This document shows, one piece after another, positions 1-11,800 of a DNA stretch of 64,000 nucleotides. The stretch covers positions 1 to 64,000 of the forward strand of contig JNDT01002040.1 of NCBI GenBank assembly GCA_000697055.1, read 5' to 3'. The notes under the pieces were generated by a model, which worked only from the letters and a program-made list of their open reading frames with translations, made no database searches and was not told the origin of the DNA. How positions within the stretch are numbered: position 1 is the first letter of the stretch; each line of letters starts with the position of its first letter. The position numbers and the translations under genes were made by a program. This DNA comes from Saksenaea vasiformis B4078. Its lineage: Eukaryota > Mucoromycota > Mucoromycetes > Mucorales > Saksenaeaceae.

Positions 1-2654
1 TGTCTATGGTATCTTTCTTTTGCTGCTCTTTTTTGGGCGCGAGGTCGAGGCATCTTGGTAAAACTAATGAAAAAAAGCAGTAAACAGGCAATATAACACC
101 AGGGGTAATAACCGATATTATTGGCTAATAATTGTATCCCCGCATCATTGGAACTCCGTTCTGAAAAATGGCTGTCTCAATTTTTTTCATCCGTGCTAAA
201 ATCGTCGCTGAGACCCCAACTTCGAAAGCCTAAGGAAATTTATTTTCCAAACCAAATCGAATTATATTTGAATTTCCTTATTCTTTGAGGTTTCCTCTAT
301 CAAAAACATCAAATTTCATCACCGATGTTTACTCTATAAAATTCCTTAGGCGTTAGAACTTTGGCAAAAAAGTTTTAGGTTATTGGCCGAATGCACCATA
401 TAACGAGCGATATCCCATTGATGCGCTGGAATGCGCTATATACTATCCTTCTTGGTCAGGTCTTATGTCGAAGGAAAAATGTGAAAATGACGAAAGATCC
501 AACGGGGTAAGATGGGCCCTGGCTTCTTTGAGGCATCGCAGCATCCGCTTTTTGGAAGGATTAGATGTATGACAAGTGCCTGAAATCAATATTCTGCGGG
601 CTGGAAGCTTTATGTGTCTGCTATAAAAGAAAAGGAACGTATCTGCTCAGTGATAAGTGGTCAGACAATGTGCCTACGGTATCAGTCCTTTCAGGAACCA
701 AGACCATTAATTGTATCACGGCAAATGGTCGACTGTCAATTAAGGTCTGTCAAGTGGTGTCCAGCAAGTTTGAATCACCGCATTCCCGAGTCAATCACTC
801 CATGATGCACGAGCCACTGCAGGACGCAGGTTTCTGAGTTTATCGGAGCACCAAAAGGCAGCCGTAAAGAGGCGTCCGCATTGTACCGATTTAATTTTGT
901 AATGCACATCTATTCGTTCGTATCGTCATGCCCTATGTGTACTAGCATAACGCTATATAATACACTTGCTTGCTCCAAATTCGAAAGCGCTATATGTAAC
1001 AAAGTCATACGCGAGAAGGAGTACCCGAGGTCGCTCTTTCTTGAATCCAAGCCTGAAGGATCTTCACCGAATGAGCCCAGATACTGAAAAATAGAATGAT
1101 ACCATGAAAAGACCTAGTTTTTGAAAATGTTTCATTCACGATCGCGCGTTTCAAACAGCAGATAATATGATCCTGTGCTACGGCCACAGTTCTCCAAGAA
1201 ACGGTGTCATCTTCCAAAGAAACGTGACAACTAGTTATAAAAGCTTTTCAATGTCATGCGTAAACATAACAACTAAATACTTGTATGCTATCTGTCAAAT
1301 TACTCTGCTCTTTCCAGAAAAGAGAAAAGGAGCATCTTGAGCAGAAGCACAGTTACGATGACAATTACTCCACTGTTTGGCGAAGATCAAAATTATCGGT
1401 CTAACTTGAAGCGGCATTATGCGAAATCAGCAGGATTTGATCAATGATTCTAATGTGCTCTAGAGATATCCTCCACGGAACTTCGTTTCGGTGCACAGCA
1501 ACAGTTGGATGTCGCTGATAAAGCTGGGACTACCGAAGAGATCTTGCAGCAGCAGCAGCAGCATCTTCTTAGTAGACATTGTGACTCATTTAACACTTGA
1601 AACGGAGTTCGCAAAATTAGCGCTCTTGTTGAATAATTGAATCAGCAACTGTCTTGAAAGAAAATAGCTCAATGTTAGCAGTGTACACCATTTAAGCATA
1701 TTTGCAACAGGCACTCCATGCTTGTGGCGCCATCTATGCTGAATGTATCTATACCACGTAGGATCAAACTATATTTCGTCATGATAGACTGCTGCTCATT
1801 GTTAATAGCTACGTGGTAAAGGAGTAAGTGCTATGAGGCTGTGTCTGATGAATCACATTTGTATTACATAATGTTTAAAAACATCAATTAAATTAATGAT
1901 CGTCTACTTTATGTCACATGTATGCTAAGCGCTGAATAGAAGCGCCGCAAGAGTATCTCTTTGGAAAATTATTTCTTTTTTGATCAAGCTTTTTTATTTT
2001 TATTTTTATTTGTTCAGTCGACATAAACTATACCGTACATTCATTGGTGACTGTTTGCCATTGCCATTATTCTACATCAAGCTATAAAAGAGCACTAACC
2101 TTAATGATGTTGGTGCTGGATCATGAATAAGAGCGTAAACGGTCCAGGTTAAGAGTCTAAATAAGCGTTAAACAAATGAAACCCATGTTTATATGAATCA
2201 AAAGACATGAAGAGAGAGAGAGACATGTGGCCTAGTAGAAAAAAATTAAGTAGCATGTTGTTCTGTATGTCGCACGTTTTTTTTTTTACCTTGATGGACG
2301 TGAACAAGAGAAAAAGGAAACCTTGGCGGAGTTGCAAACGTGATAGGTTCGATCAAACGGTGTTAACACCGAGTTCGTGTAACTTGCCGAAAATAAAAGG
2401 GATGGGGACCTGCCAAAAAAAAAAGAGAAGTCGAAGACGAAGTGAAACACCACATCTTATGATGCATGCATCATTCGATCACTGACGAAAGAAAGCCGTG
2501 GTTTGGAATTTCTTCATTGTCAATATCATTTAAAAGTTGATGCGTGTGGGGAAGTATAGATGAATAAGTTGATGGTGAAAAGGGGAAAAAGGGAAGATTC
2601 TGTCTTGTTCTTTTCTTTTTCTCTCTTTTTTTTTCTCTTTTTTGATACTGCAAT
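1..2654. other. Intergenic region, no supported gene
   Basis: I see only short reading frames with no recognisable domain. One stretch around 1465-1608 reads as a possible Q-rich exon ending in TGA and preceded by a plausible ctctag acceptor, but no partner exon with a start is evident. The segment from about 2480 to 2654 is T/C-rich and is probably the 3' untranslated region of the minus-strand bZIP gene. Confidence 0.5.
1547..1561 (+). repeat. Short CAG microsatellite (5 units)
   Basis: Five consecutive CAG triplets followed by CAT. In the open frame they would encode glutamines, but no gene can be supported here. Confidence 0.8.
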
Positions 2655-3422
2655 TCAATCGTTGTTGTTGCTGTTGTCTGTCTTAAAATCCCTCATTAAG
2701 GCTTTATGGGCTTCCGCTAACTGTGATTCCAATTGGTGAACGCGTTCTCTATTTCGTTGTTCCTTGGTGATGGCTGCGTTGCGTTCGCTTTCGGCTACTG
2801 CAATGTGTAACAGTAACCGCTCATTGTCCGCTTCAAGTTCTTGTACTCGCTGTTCTAATGACTCCATTTTAAGTACTTTGCGCAGTCGGGAACGTCGAGC
2901 CGCATCTGTGTTTTTTTGTCGTTTGATTGCTAGTTGATCTTCCAGATCGAAGGCCTTGTCATTCGGTCCGTTATTATTATTTCGGGTTCGTTTGGATGTT
3001 GTCTTTGGTAATGCCTTGGTGTTGTTATGGTTGTTGCGATTGTTGTTGGGGCCGGGTTGTTGATTGTTGTTTTGTATCGCGCCAAGAAGTGACAGAGCTT
3101 TGATGATGGGTGCAAGTTGTGGAGGGAGGGTCGTGGTGGCTTGATTAGAGTTCATGATGTCTTGTGGTGTTAGGCTTGTTATTGCTTCATTCAGCGGCAA
3201 TTCGCATTTCATAGGAGACTTGGAGCATTCTGACTCTGGTGTCAGGGGGATTCGGTCTTGTGGATCGATTGGTATGGAGTCCTTGTCCGAGGCGTCGTTT
3301 GGTAATATACCAGATTCCCGCAAGTCGGTTTCGAGCCAGTCATCCACCGCATGTGGATCCAAGTCCCAGAATTTCTCGGAAACCTTGTCAGTAGAACGGA
3401 TATTTGGAGAAGGCAAGTCCAT
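2655..3422 (-). CDS. bZIP transcription factor, Gcn4/Cpc1 type
   Basis: Single-exon 255-residue protein. A basic region lies at about residues 166-183, with the signature KRQKNTDAARRSRLRK. It is followed by leucine-zipper heptads at L189, L196 and L203. The spacing NxxAARRSR, and the short zipper at the C-terminal end of an acidic Asn/Pro-rich protein, match the Gcn4/Cpc1 family, which binds TGACTC elements and activates amino-acid biosynthesis genes in the nucleus during starvation. The acidic N-terminus (residues 17-40, with W19 and W29 in acidic surroundings) is a plausible activation domain, which is inference. The start was chosen because it is the first in-frame ATG and the acidic region begins right after it. 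The leader carries several uORFs (see the regulatory entry). It could also be another Gcn4-like bZIP paralogue. Confidence 0.85.
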   Translation of the reverse strand: MDLPSPNIRSTDKVSEKFWDLDPHAVDDWLETDLRESGILPNDASDKDSIPIDPQDRIPLTPESECSKSPMKCELPLNEAITSLTPQDIMNSNQATTTLPPQLAPIIKALSLLGAIQNNNQQPGPNNNRNNHNNTKALPKTTSKRTRNNNNGPNDKAFDLEDQLAIKRQKNTDAARRSRLRKVLKMESLEQRVQELEADNERLLLHIAVAESERNAAITKEQRNRERVHQLESQLAEAHKALMRDFKTDNSNNND

Positions 3423-3507
3423 ATTGTATGAGTGCGTTATGCTGGGGAAGGAAAAAGGAGAACAAAATTTTGGATTTTTTAAAGGCCACGGGACAATGTG
3501 GGACTGT

Positions 3508-3691
3508 CATCACTCAGAGATTATCGCTCGGAAAATCCTTGCTCTCATTGGTGATTGATAATTTGTCGTCATGGAGAAATGAAGCTCCGTTCCCTGTCAC
3601 TGAGGTCGGACTTTGTGGAGGAACAGATAAGCAGAAAAGATAGGAGAACACTTCTCAAAACAAAGTCGTGGAGTAAAATTGAGCCGTTCAT
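3508..3691 (-). promoter_or_regulatory. uORF cluster in leader of the bZIP gene
   Basis: Upstream of the bZIP ATG on the minus strand are three consecutive upstream ORFs. The first runs 3691 to 3569 (40 codons). The second runs 3572 to 3510 (20 codons, with a second in-frame ATG inside). The third starts at 3510, out of frame with the main ORF, and ends inside the bZIP coding region. The junctions overlap (ATGA at 3572-3569 and TGATG at 3512-3508), which favours termination-reinitiation. Family knowledge: GCN4 and cpc-1 mRNAs are translationally controlled by uORFs. The transcript start is not visible, so which uORFs are transcribed is inference. Confidence 0.5.
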
Positions 3692-4876
3692 GGATCTCTG
3701 GGGCAAATGTCCGACAGACCCGCTTCTGAAACCTAAAGTTTACTTGTTTCAGTGTGGCTTTGAATTAGTTACAGAACCAATAGTCTTGTTATGTCCTTCA
3801 AGGTCCATATATGAAGAAGTGATGTCGCTGTTCGACAGCCTTCTGTTTGCTTCATTCATAGCTCTGATTGTACATGCTGCTCTGAAACGTCTGCCGAGAA
3901 CTATTTTTTTTCTTTCCCTTTTTCTGCCACTGGTCCTACTGAAAGTGACTCCGGATGACACCTAAGCGTAGCTATTTGTCTCGTGATAAATACCATCAAA
4001 CGTAGTACAGATGGTTTTTACTTTGTGGTTGTACAGCAAAAGCGCTCGCGTGGTTGGATATCGTTCGTGCAGTAGATCTCTTTGATTTTGTAGAATCATC
4101 GTGTAGGCTGATCATTGATTCCTATTTTCAGTAACGTTATAGACAAGCTTTCTTTACAGTCCTGCCGCTATCGATGAGGAAAAATTTCTTGTATGACTAT
4201 CCAAAAAAAAAAAAAAAATTCCCAGCCAGGTTTCTGGCATTGTTGTCGACCATGTCAAACTGTTAGACGCACCCTTATAATCGTCACCCCAGGTCTCTCT
4301 GGTAGACCTGTCGAGACTGATAATCAATGCAAAGCACCTGTTCATGGATATGTACTTTTCTTCTCCTTTTTTTTTTCTTCCGTAGGCAGCGGTGCCAATG
4401 AGTTGCTGAGATGGATTCGCTTGCTTGCTTGCTGCTATGTTAGTCGTTGCCTGTTGAACCGTATTATTCCGTAAGAAACTAACTGGTTTAATGTCTTCCA
4501 CTGCCCAACATTAATAAGCAATCGTCGCTTCGGAAACACGTCGTGAATAAACCATTCTCAATGGTGCAGGCGTTGTACGCAGTTATTCGGGGTTGTAGTC
4601 ATGTTCCCCGCTTTCTCATCAGTAACGTGTCAAGGCTTTGACGCTGGGCTTCTGAGGATTGTCATCTCCATTCTACGATACTGAAAGCCCTCGGTAGATC
4701 AGTTATGATCTCTCAGTACTGCTTGATCAGACTTTATTATTTCATGTGCCAATTCCCGAACACGCGTCGTTGTGCAATAGTGCCTGGATGATCCGGGTAG
4801 GGTACCCCATTTTACAAATAGCTGACTTTGATTTTCTCTCCACCTAAAGTTGGCAACCGCCACGTTGTTCCCGTTT
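3692..4876. other. Intergenic region, no supported gene
   Basis: A plus-strand frame at 3555-3965 lies opposite the bZIP leader and has no recognisable motif, so I treat it as non-coding. Nothing else is supported between 3966 and 4876. Confidence 0.5.
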
Positions 4877-5818
4877 TTACATGATCGTATGGATATAATA
4901 CGTAATAATATTGTAAATTCTTCTTAGCGTCTCTTTCTCATTGGCATGATCTTCTGCATGGTCGTCTTCATCATGATCCGCCATCGGAAGATCGTGTAGA
5001 TACCCATTATCTGTTATTAAAACATCTGTTGTCCGCTCCGTCTGGAACCCGAGTGGTTGTTCCCAGCGCTCTCTTGCATGTGTACTCAGATATGTACAGG
5101 TCTCGACAATGAGAGACAAGATATCGATCAGCATGTCATAACTAATGATTTTATCATATGTTAGCAAGTGACCTTCTTTTTGGCCATGAATTTCCCCTCC
5201 TTCTTCTTCCTTTTTTTTTTTTTTTTTTTTTTTACCCAACACGCGAAAATGTTTTTAGAAATGTTTCTTCTGTCCCGGTATCATTGGTGCCCGACTCCGC
5301 TCCGAACTGATACGTAGGTCGTTTGAATAGGACATCGAAGAGATCCATTATGACAATAACAGATGGTGGTTGCCCACCCTTCTCCTCATGTATCCATGTT
5401 AATAGGTTGGAACTTCCCGCTTGGGAAGACCTCACGTGAAAGGCACACAAGACCGCTCTCAGGTGATGGACATTTTCTATGCGACTAACTCGTAACATCA
5501 GGCAACCAGATCAGGGACAATTTCTTTCGTTTTCTTTTACCATAGACGAATGTCATCAAGCCATTTCCTTTGTCTCCTTGCTGTCTCTGACTGCTGTAAA
5601 GAGCTGGCCTTTTCTTTCAAAGCGTTTTGGAACTGCTGAGTGTCTTGTACAAGGACAAGCGCCCAAGGCCGTGTCACATAGTTCATAGCCCCGCCGAGAC
5701 CGTGCTGCTCCATCTCAGACGCAATATTTTCCAACTGAATGGTCAGAAAATCAAGAACGGTGCTATTTGAAATTACGCGTTTCTGCGTTATGAAAGCCAA
5801 ATGTAGAGAGACAGGCAT
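4877..5818 (-). CDS. Unrecognised multi-exon protein (partial model)
   Basis: At least two exons can be joined. One exon runs from about 5460 down to about 5237. The next runs from about 5148 to the stop at 4877. They are separated by an intron with a poly-A tract just after its GTAAAA donor and a cattag acceptor, and the phase fits (GG|T). Further exon sequence lies at 5537-5818, but the junction near 5490-5535 only works if that exon is read in a frame ending TFVY before a GTAAAA donor. The middle exon holds a hydrophobic strand ending in Asp (PSVIVIMDLFDVLF) after a helical segment, reminiscent of the Walker B strand of RecA-like proteins such as the Swsap1/Rad51-paralogue group. No Walker A motif is seen. 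The C-terminus is acidic. Function unassigned; the start is not determined. Confidence 0.35.
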
Positions 5819-6659
5819 TTACTTTGCATTGTGAACAGGATCATTTCCCATGCGCAAGAAGGCAGTTGTCTGTTTCATGCTGCATGTGGTTGCAATCACT
5901 GCAACAAATGGTCGTCGTCGTAGTATTTGTTGGTCTTGTTGAAAGACACGTCACTTCAGGCGTAGGGAAATTGCTTTGCAATCTTTCCGTAGCCGCGCAG
6001 TGAAACTAGGACCACAAATGCTTCATAATACCTACATGGATTATGCGCCATATGCTTCCAAGTGCTGTTGTTCCTCCTTTAGCGCAAAGTTGGTGATCCA
6101 GCCGGTTTTGTCCTTTCCTAAGTTACCTCGAACAATCGTTCCGTTCTATGATTCATTGAGCAGATCAGTTCGCCAAGCGTGGATTGGTCGCTTAATATCT
6201 TTCTTTCTTTCCTCGTTGCAAGAAGGATGAGCGAAGCCTCTGAAGATAAGTTTGCAACACGTAAATCCGCTGCAAATTGTTATGAGGAAGCCTACCAATA
6301 TAAGCAGAAAGATTTGCTTCCCCCATTCTGAACTATGTCTTAATCTCTTTTCATCTGGAACACCCGTAGTTATTGCATTGCTCCTCGGTTATGAGCGTCT
6401 CTGCCTCTATGTTAATACAGCAAAAGCGCTGTGCAAACTTCATTTCCTTTTCTATTTTAATGATAAGGCAGCTTTATATGCGCAACAAGCTACTAGTTCG
6501 GGTGTAATCTACACTTTTGCTACAGTGCTTCTTACCAGACCGCCTCAGGTATAGTAAAATACGGCTAGTACATCCGAAGTAAACAAAGTACCTATACTAT
6601 AAAAAGAAGGATCATCAGTATAGTATACAAGGTAATGGTGATTGCTTCCAATTGAAGGG
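5819..6659. other. No supported gene
   Basis: Short frames only. An ATG at 6230 opens a hydrophilic 34-codon frame that ends without an obvious splice donor. On the minus strand near 5835-5945 a 40-codon open stretch could be an upstream exon of the preceding gene, but it ends in a stop and I cannot join it. Confidence 0.4.
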
Positions 6660-7400
6660 TGAGGCATCATGGTTCAAAAGAGGGATTCAGAGATCCCAAA
6701 TGCATTATCCCGTTGTCCCAGCATATTCATCGTTACGCAGTGGTCTGATAATCTGTTGGTGGATCCATTTTAAGAATCTTTGCTATGGCGCTTGTGTGGG
6801 TTGATAACGAGCAAGAAGACACGTATATCTGGCACTTGCGAACACCTAAAGATGCAAGTATTTGGAGACTCTAAAGTAGACAGTGTCTTTGCCACTGATA
6901 AGTGCACAGCTCTGATGAATGCGCTAGATTATGTTTTCTCGCGTAACAGAAAGTTATTACGTACCCAGCATAGGATGAATAGTATTGCTAAGGCATGTAG
7001 TAGGGCATTCGCAGGTACCGGCACAAAGGGTGGATGCGCTAACCAAGTTAAAAAGATGATCTTACAGTAAAACAGCAGAAGACTCCGAAGAAGATCTGCA
7101 ACAACTTCAATCTCTGATCAAAGATAAAAGGCTCCATCTAGAAAAAGCGAATTGGACACTCTTATCCTTCATCAACTGCGTGGCAACCGTTGTGCACCTG
7201 GAAGTCAAATACCATTTGCCAAAGTCTTGGCCTGCCGTCAACGACCTCTTATTTGAGTGTCGAGATTTTGGAGGTATATCACTCGGAGTGAGTACCTTTG
7301 CAAGACTAGCGGCTACGGATGGCTTACGAGGCCCGCACAAAATCACGGACAAAAGTCGTGCAGCACCTTGCCAGACTCTCTAACATGATAGTACGCATAG
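6660..7400 (+). pseudogene. Decayed Mutator-like (MULE) transposase fragment
   Basis: Two short peptides in different frames resemble the core of fungal MULE transposases. In one frame, around 6785-6850, is VDNEQEDTYIWHL followed by a lysine-containing stretch, which corresponds to the conserved E-x-T/S-y-x-W-x-L segment. In the next frame, around 6865-7000, is VFATDKCTALMNALDYVF followed by an x-Q-H-x-x-N-S-I-A-K-A-C segment, which matches the T-D-x-x-x-A-L-x-x-A-(I/L) and histidine/asparagine region. The frame change and loss of flanking domains mark it as broken. A lysine- and glutamine-rich frame continues to about 7380 and may be the linker after the catalytic core. Such enzymes cut and paste DNA; this copy cannot do so. 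The identification rests on motif memory and needs a profile search. Confidence 0.55.
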
Positions 7401-8824
7401 CGATTTTGCAACCCAAATTCGTCTTCCCATCTCACCGTCTTCCTACCAATACGCCCCTTCCTCACTCCTACCCTAAATACCCACCAACACTTACATCCAC
7501 TGGTATCTCTTATCTCAGACGCGCATCTGGTAACGCGTCCCACAACCCGGCACTATCATGCCAAAAGATCCCAAGACCGCGCCACTCATCATCACGTCGT
7601 CGCGTCTATTAGATCCGCATCTAATCAGTGCCCTGCCTCATACTTTTGGAGCTCAATAATTACTGCCATAACCGATGGATGCATCTCAGAGTGCAAACTG
7701 AGAGACACTGCTTATTTGGATGAAGACCAAGTCCTCGCGTCCTCATTTCGTATAAACAATAAATAATATTAATATGCAAGAGAAAGCTAACAGATCTTTC
7801 ACCCTTCAACATAGTATTTCTTCTTTATATCTCTTCTTCTCTTTCTATTCTACCTTTCTTGGCAGATCAAGCGAGAGCAGCAAGACTTCAATAAGCATGT
7901 GTTTACCATCGTTAAATCCATATTAAAATTCATCGCGCCCCCAGTGTCTCCTTTTATAGAAGTACCTTCAAGTGGGGTACCTCCAATTTATCGCTATCCT
8001 AAAGAACGTTTGCACGGTTAGAGAAGCTGACACAGCCAAATCCTTCGGTTGCTGCTGTGGCGTCACATGGGCGTATCGCGATTTTAAACACCGCCATCAG
8101 CACCGACTTGAGGACTCGCCTGCGGTGTCTGTGGTGTTCTGCGCCAATAAAAACGACGAGTTAGTCTTCGGAACCAGAAATCAGCGAATGAATACCTCCA
8201 GTTAATCTTCGGATGTTAAAGACAGCAAATAAAATCACTCAGTTAATCTTCGGACTTCTATGGCGACGGAATTCCAAAATTAGGTGCCTCCCTCCACCCA
8301 ACTCTAAACCCTTTTATTCATCAGTCCGTCACCTATGAACACTCCGTAATAGCAACATAACGACCACATGCATATGAACAAGTATTAGCTTCCATTGATG
8401 CCAACATTTCAGAGGAGATTTTCGAAGAAGACGAGGTAGTAGCAAATCCCTTTGAGCCCTATTTTCAGCAACTGCAGCAAAAAATGAGTGGCGAAATAAG
8501 AAGATCTACCACACTAGTGGTGTAACGACAACAGTTAATGAGATACAAGAATCTGACAGGAAGAGAAGTTCTTAATCTTTGTTCTTTTACCGTTAAATAT
8601 TTTTCACGACAGTAAAATGGATGGTAGGCTGATATATGAGTTGCACAGACCAAATGCCTTTTCTTAAAACGCATGATCAGTATTCTCTTGATCCAACATT
8701 GTTGTATTACCCATGTCTTATCTGCTTTCTGGCTCCTGAGCCTATCTATTCGAAGCAGTATCGCATCATGAAGAACGAAACAGCCATTTGGCAACAATTC
8801 TTTCTTCCTTTTTAATAATCAAAC
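7401..8824 (+). other. Possible remainder of transposon; no intact gene
   Basis: Proline-rich and basic frames occur at 7400-7760, 7865-8030 and 8350-8500, none with a start or complete splice set. The stretch 8350-8520 encodes an acidic peptide ending in a stop and could be an upstream exon of the Fanzor gene or of the MULE relic. I see nothing further that can be supported. Confidence 0.4.
8200..8254. repeat. Short direct repeat agttaatcttcgga
   Basis: The 14-mer occurs at 8200-8213 and 8241-8254, 41 bp apart, with a related copy (gttagtcttcgga) at about 8160. It may be part of a mobile-element end; no function is assigned. Confidence 0.6.
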
Positions 8825-11800
8825 ATGGACAGACAACGCCCAGAAGTTGAAGAGCCCCCACCCCGCAGGAGACGATATGGGTACCAGAACAGCCCTATCT
8901 CTCAGTTACCTGGGCGCGACTATTCGTTCGTTCGGAAGTTAAAACTTTGTAATTTCCTGCAGCACGGTTACAAGCCGCTTAGAGTACTGTATTATGAAAT
9001 TCCCATCTAAACCCTTCAAATATATTAAACATATGTTGGTAGGTGTTTTGCGTTCAGTGGCAGAAGAGTATGCAAACGCTTGTCAGTGTGCAATGTACCT
9101 TGTCAATTTGCACATCCATCGTTGGATCGATGGCCAGTTCGAGACTTTCCCTCCTGTACAGAATGAATCTTTCTTTAGCACCGCGTTTAAAATGATCCTG
9201 GCCCGAGATGCTGGCACACACCTTCGAGTACCGTTTGTATGTAGCGACGTCAGGAAATCTTCAGGATAAGCTAGATCTACTCTCCTGATCACAGTCCAAT
9301 TACCGTTGGTGCGTTGATCTAAAGCAAACGTTCCAAAACTACTTCAATCTTTGCAGAATTAATCCAGAGACACTTGGTATACAAATAAAATTTGTAAGGC
9401 TAAATACACTTATAATTTTTGCAGTAAACTACGAGCTGCCCAGTTTAACCGGCATTCTAAAAGAATTGGCGCCGTCCTTTGCAGGGAAAATAGTTGCTAG
9501 TAAGTGGAACTATTGGAGAAGAAGAAAACACAAACTTTTCGTATTTATAGACACATACCTACACATCACGTCAAATCTTCAAATATATATGAAGCGAACC
9601 TTCGTTGCCTTTTTTGATGAACTATTTGCGAACCACCCGCAAAATCAGCGACACGATGCGAGAAGCCTAGGTATTACTCCACTGCTTAATGTATTTGCTT
9701 TACGTTGTTTACGTGATATCGCCTTGCTTCCAATTTATAGCTTCCGGATGTGTCCGGGGAATAGCAACGCAAGAAAATTTTGACCGTAGTGCATGGACAA
9801 CTTTAGATGATGATCCAATCACCGAGCTTGAAGTTTTTTATGGGTATGATAAGTCAAGATGTTGATTTATTTTCTTCCTCACTATTAATTACCGTTGGGT
9901 GCTTTCTAGAGAGTTTCAGAATGTTTACCAGGAAAATCTTGGCAATATCGATATAACCGCAGACCTCAGTGACGATGAAAAACAGCGGTTGCTTCCCTTT
10001 ATGCTTCGTCTCTCAGAATTGATGCTTAAGCAAACCAATGAACTCGATGGCAAAGGCTGGTCTCTCATTCCATTGGCTAAAAATCAGATAGGTATGCTTA
10101 AACCTGATGAACATATCTGAACCATAACATGGACTAAATAATAATATCGTGCTAGGTTATTTCCCTGTAACTGGTAAAATACTTTACTGGGCGCTTAAAG
10201 ACATTACCACCACCAATCTCCCGGAAAACTTAGCAGTAAGTGTTTCGTAAAGAAAAGCCTAGTATAACTAATGAAAAATTGATATTCTTGCTCTAGGGTC
10301 CTTTGCAGGACTTTCATAGCTTCAATAATGCGCACAAGGACGTGATATACCGTGAACAGCTCTGGGAAACAATCTTCTGCCTCGATAGGGTCATGCCTCG
10401 CCGCCGCCGTGCACAAGGTTGGGTTAGGTCCAATTGCATTGGAGTAATATCCTTACACTTGTTCATATAAGGGGTAAACAATGATGAGCTACCAGAAATT
10501 GAATTTGATTATGGCTTTGAAACCGATGGTGTTATGGTGGCGGTCAGATTCAAATCCCACAAACCGAACCAAGGTCAGTTCAGTCTTTGCTATACCGAAG
10601 CATGCTAACGGAAAAATCGCATCTCAGCATCTTATCCCTCCTCCCAAAGAGACTTTCAATTCCTTCCTCGGGACAGGGATTTCTCTAATTTGCAGCGTGG
10701 CATCTACCATTTGAAGAAGGAGCCTACAGGCTTAACAGTCGCACGTGATTTAGACCCTGAAATAACCCGAATAGTGGGGATCGATCCTGGTATGCTCCTT
10801 GCTATGAAGAATCTGACAAAGACTATATACGTATTTCCAGGTATTCGTTCCCTTGTGACTGCCGTAGACACAGCGGAGGATCTGCATGACGAAGATGCAA
10901 GAAATAGTCGTACATTTTCTATCACGAACGGTTATTATCAGTAAGAACAAGGTCCTGTATGTAGTCAGCACAATAATTACATACTTTTTTAGAGCCAGCT
11001 CCAAATTTAACTGGAGTCTTCAGATAGAAAGGAAAAATTGTGACATCGCCAACATGCAAGAAGTCTATGATCGTCTGTCGGAACACCCTAAGACGGCTTC
11101 ATCTGTTCTGGAATTCCAGCGATTTCTCACGGCGCAATTTAGCGAAAAACAGAGGTAGCTGTAGAACATTCTTGTCAATATTGAATGGATTTTTTCCAGG
11201 ATGGATGAGTTCAACCGTCATTACAGACACAGGGAAAGGCGTGCCTTGCAGGTCTCTTCCAGAAGTATGACCATGGACGTTATTGCAGACCAGGTCGGGG
11301 ATTTTATCCCAATTCAACTCTGGTGAGCATTTGACTGCTTACTCTTCATTCATTAATTATGTCTCTGTTTCAGCCTCCAGTTGCAAACGTCCAAAAACAG
11401 AATAAAAAGTCGCGGTATCGCCAACGTCGTCAACACCGTGCGGCTCAAAACAGTAGACGTGACCAGCGCCGAGCGCTTGTGGCATACGGAGTTGCCGACC
11501 TGCATAATGGAGGCTATAAGACGTATGCACCGTTACCAGTGAAGGTGAGAGTGGCGAAGTTCTCTTGGTAGTAAGAATCCTACTAATATTTATTATCCAT
11601 GTGTAGTCCTTTCGCAAGGTTCTAGCACAGCGATGTCCAGTCATATGCGTAGACGAGTACAAAACCAGCAAAGTATGCAGCATTGTCATCACGACACAGT
11701 TGATTTCCGTGACTATAACATGCAGCTGTGTAATCATCGGTATGTTTGGGAAACAAATGGGCACAATGGAAAGCTGACTCATACAAATTAATCTCTAGTA

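Noticed and set aside
3154..3965. Plus-strand frames opposite and upstream of the bZIP gene
   Set aside because: No motif; overlap with a clear gene and its leader on the other strand.
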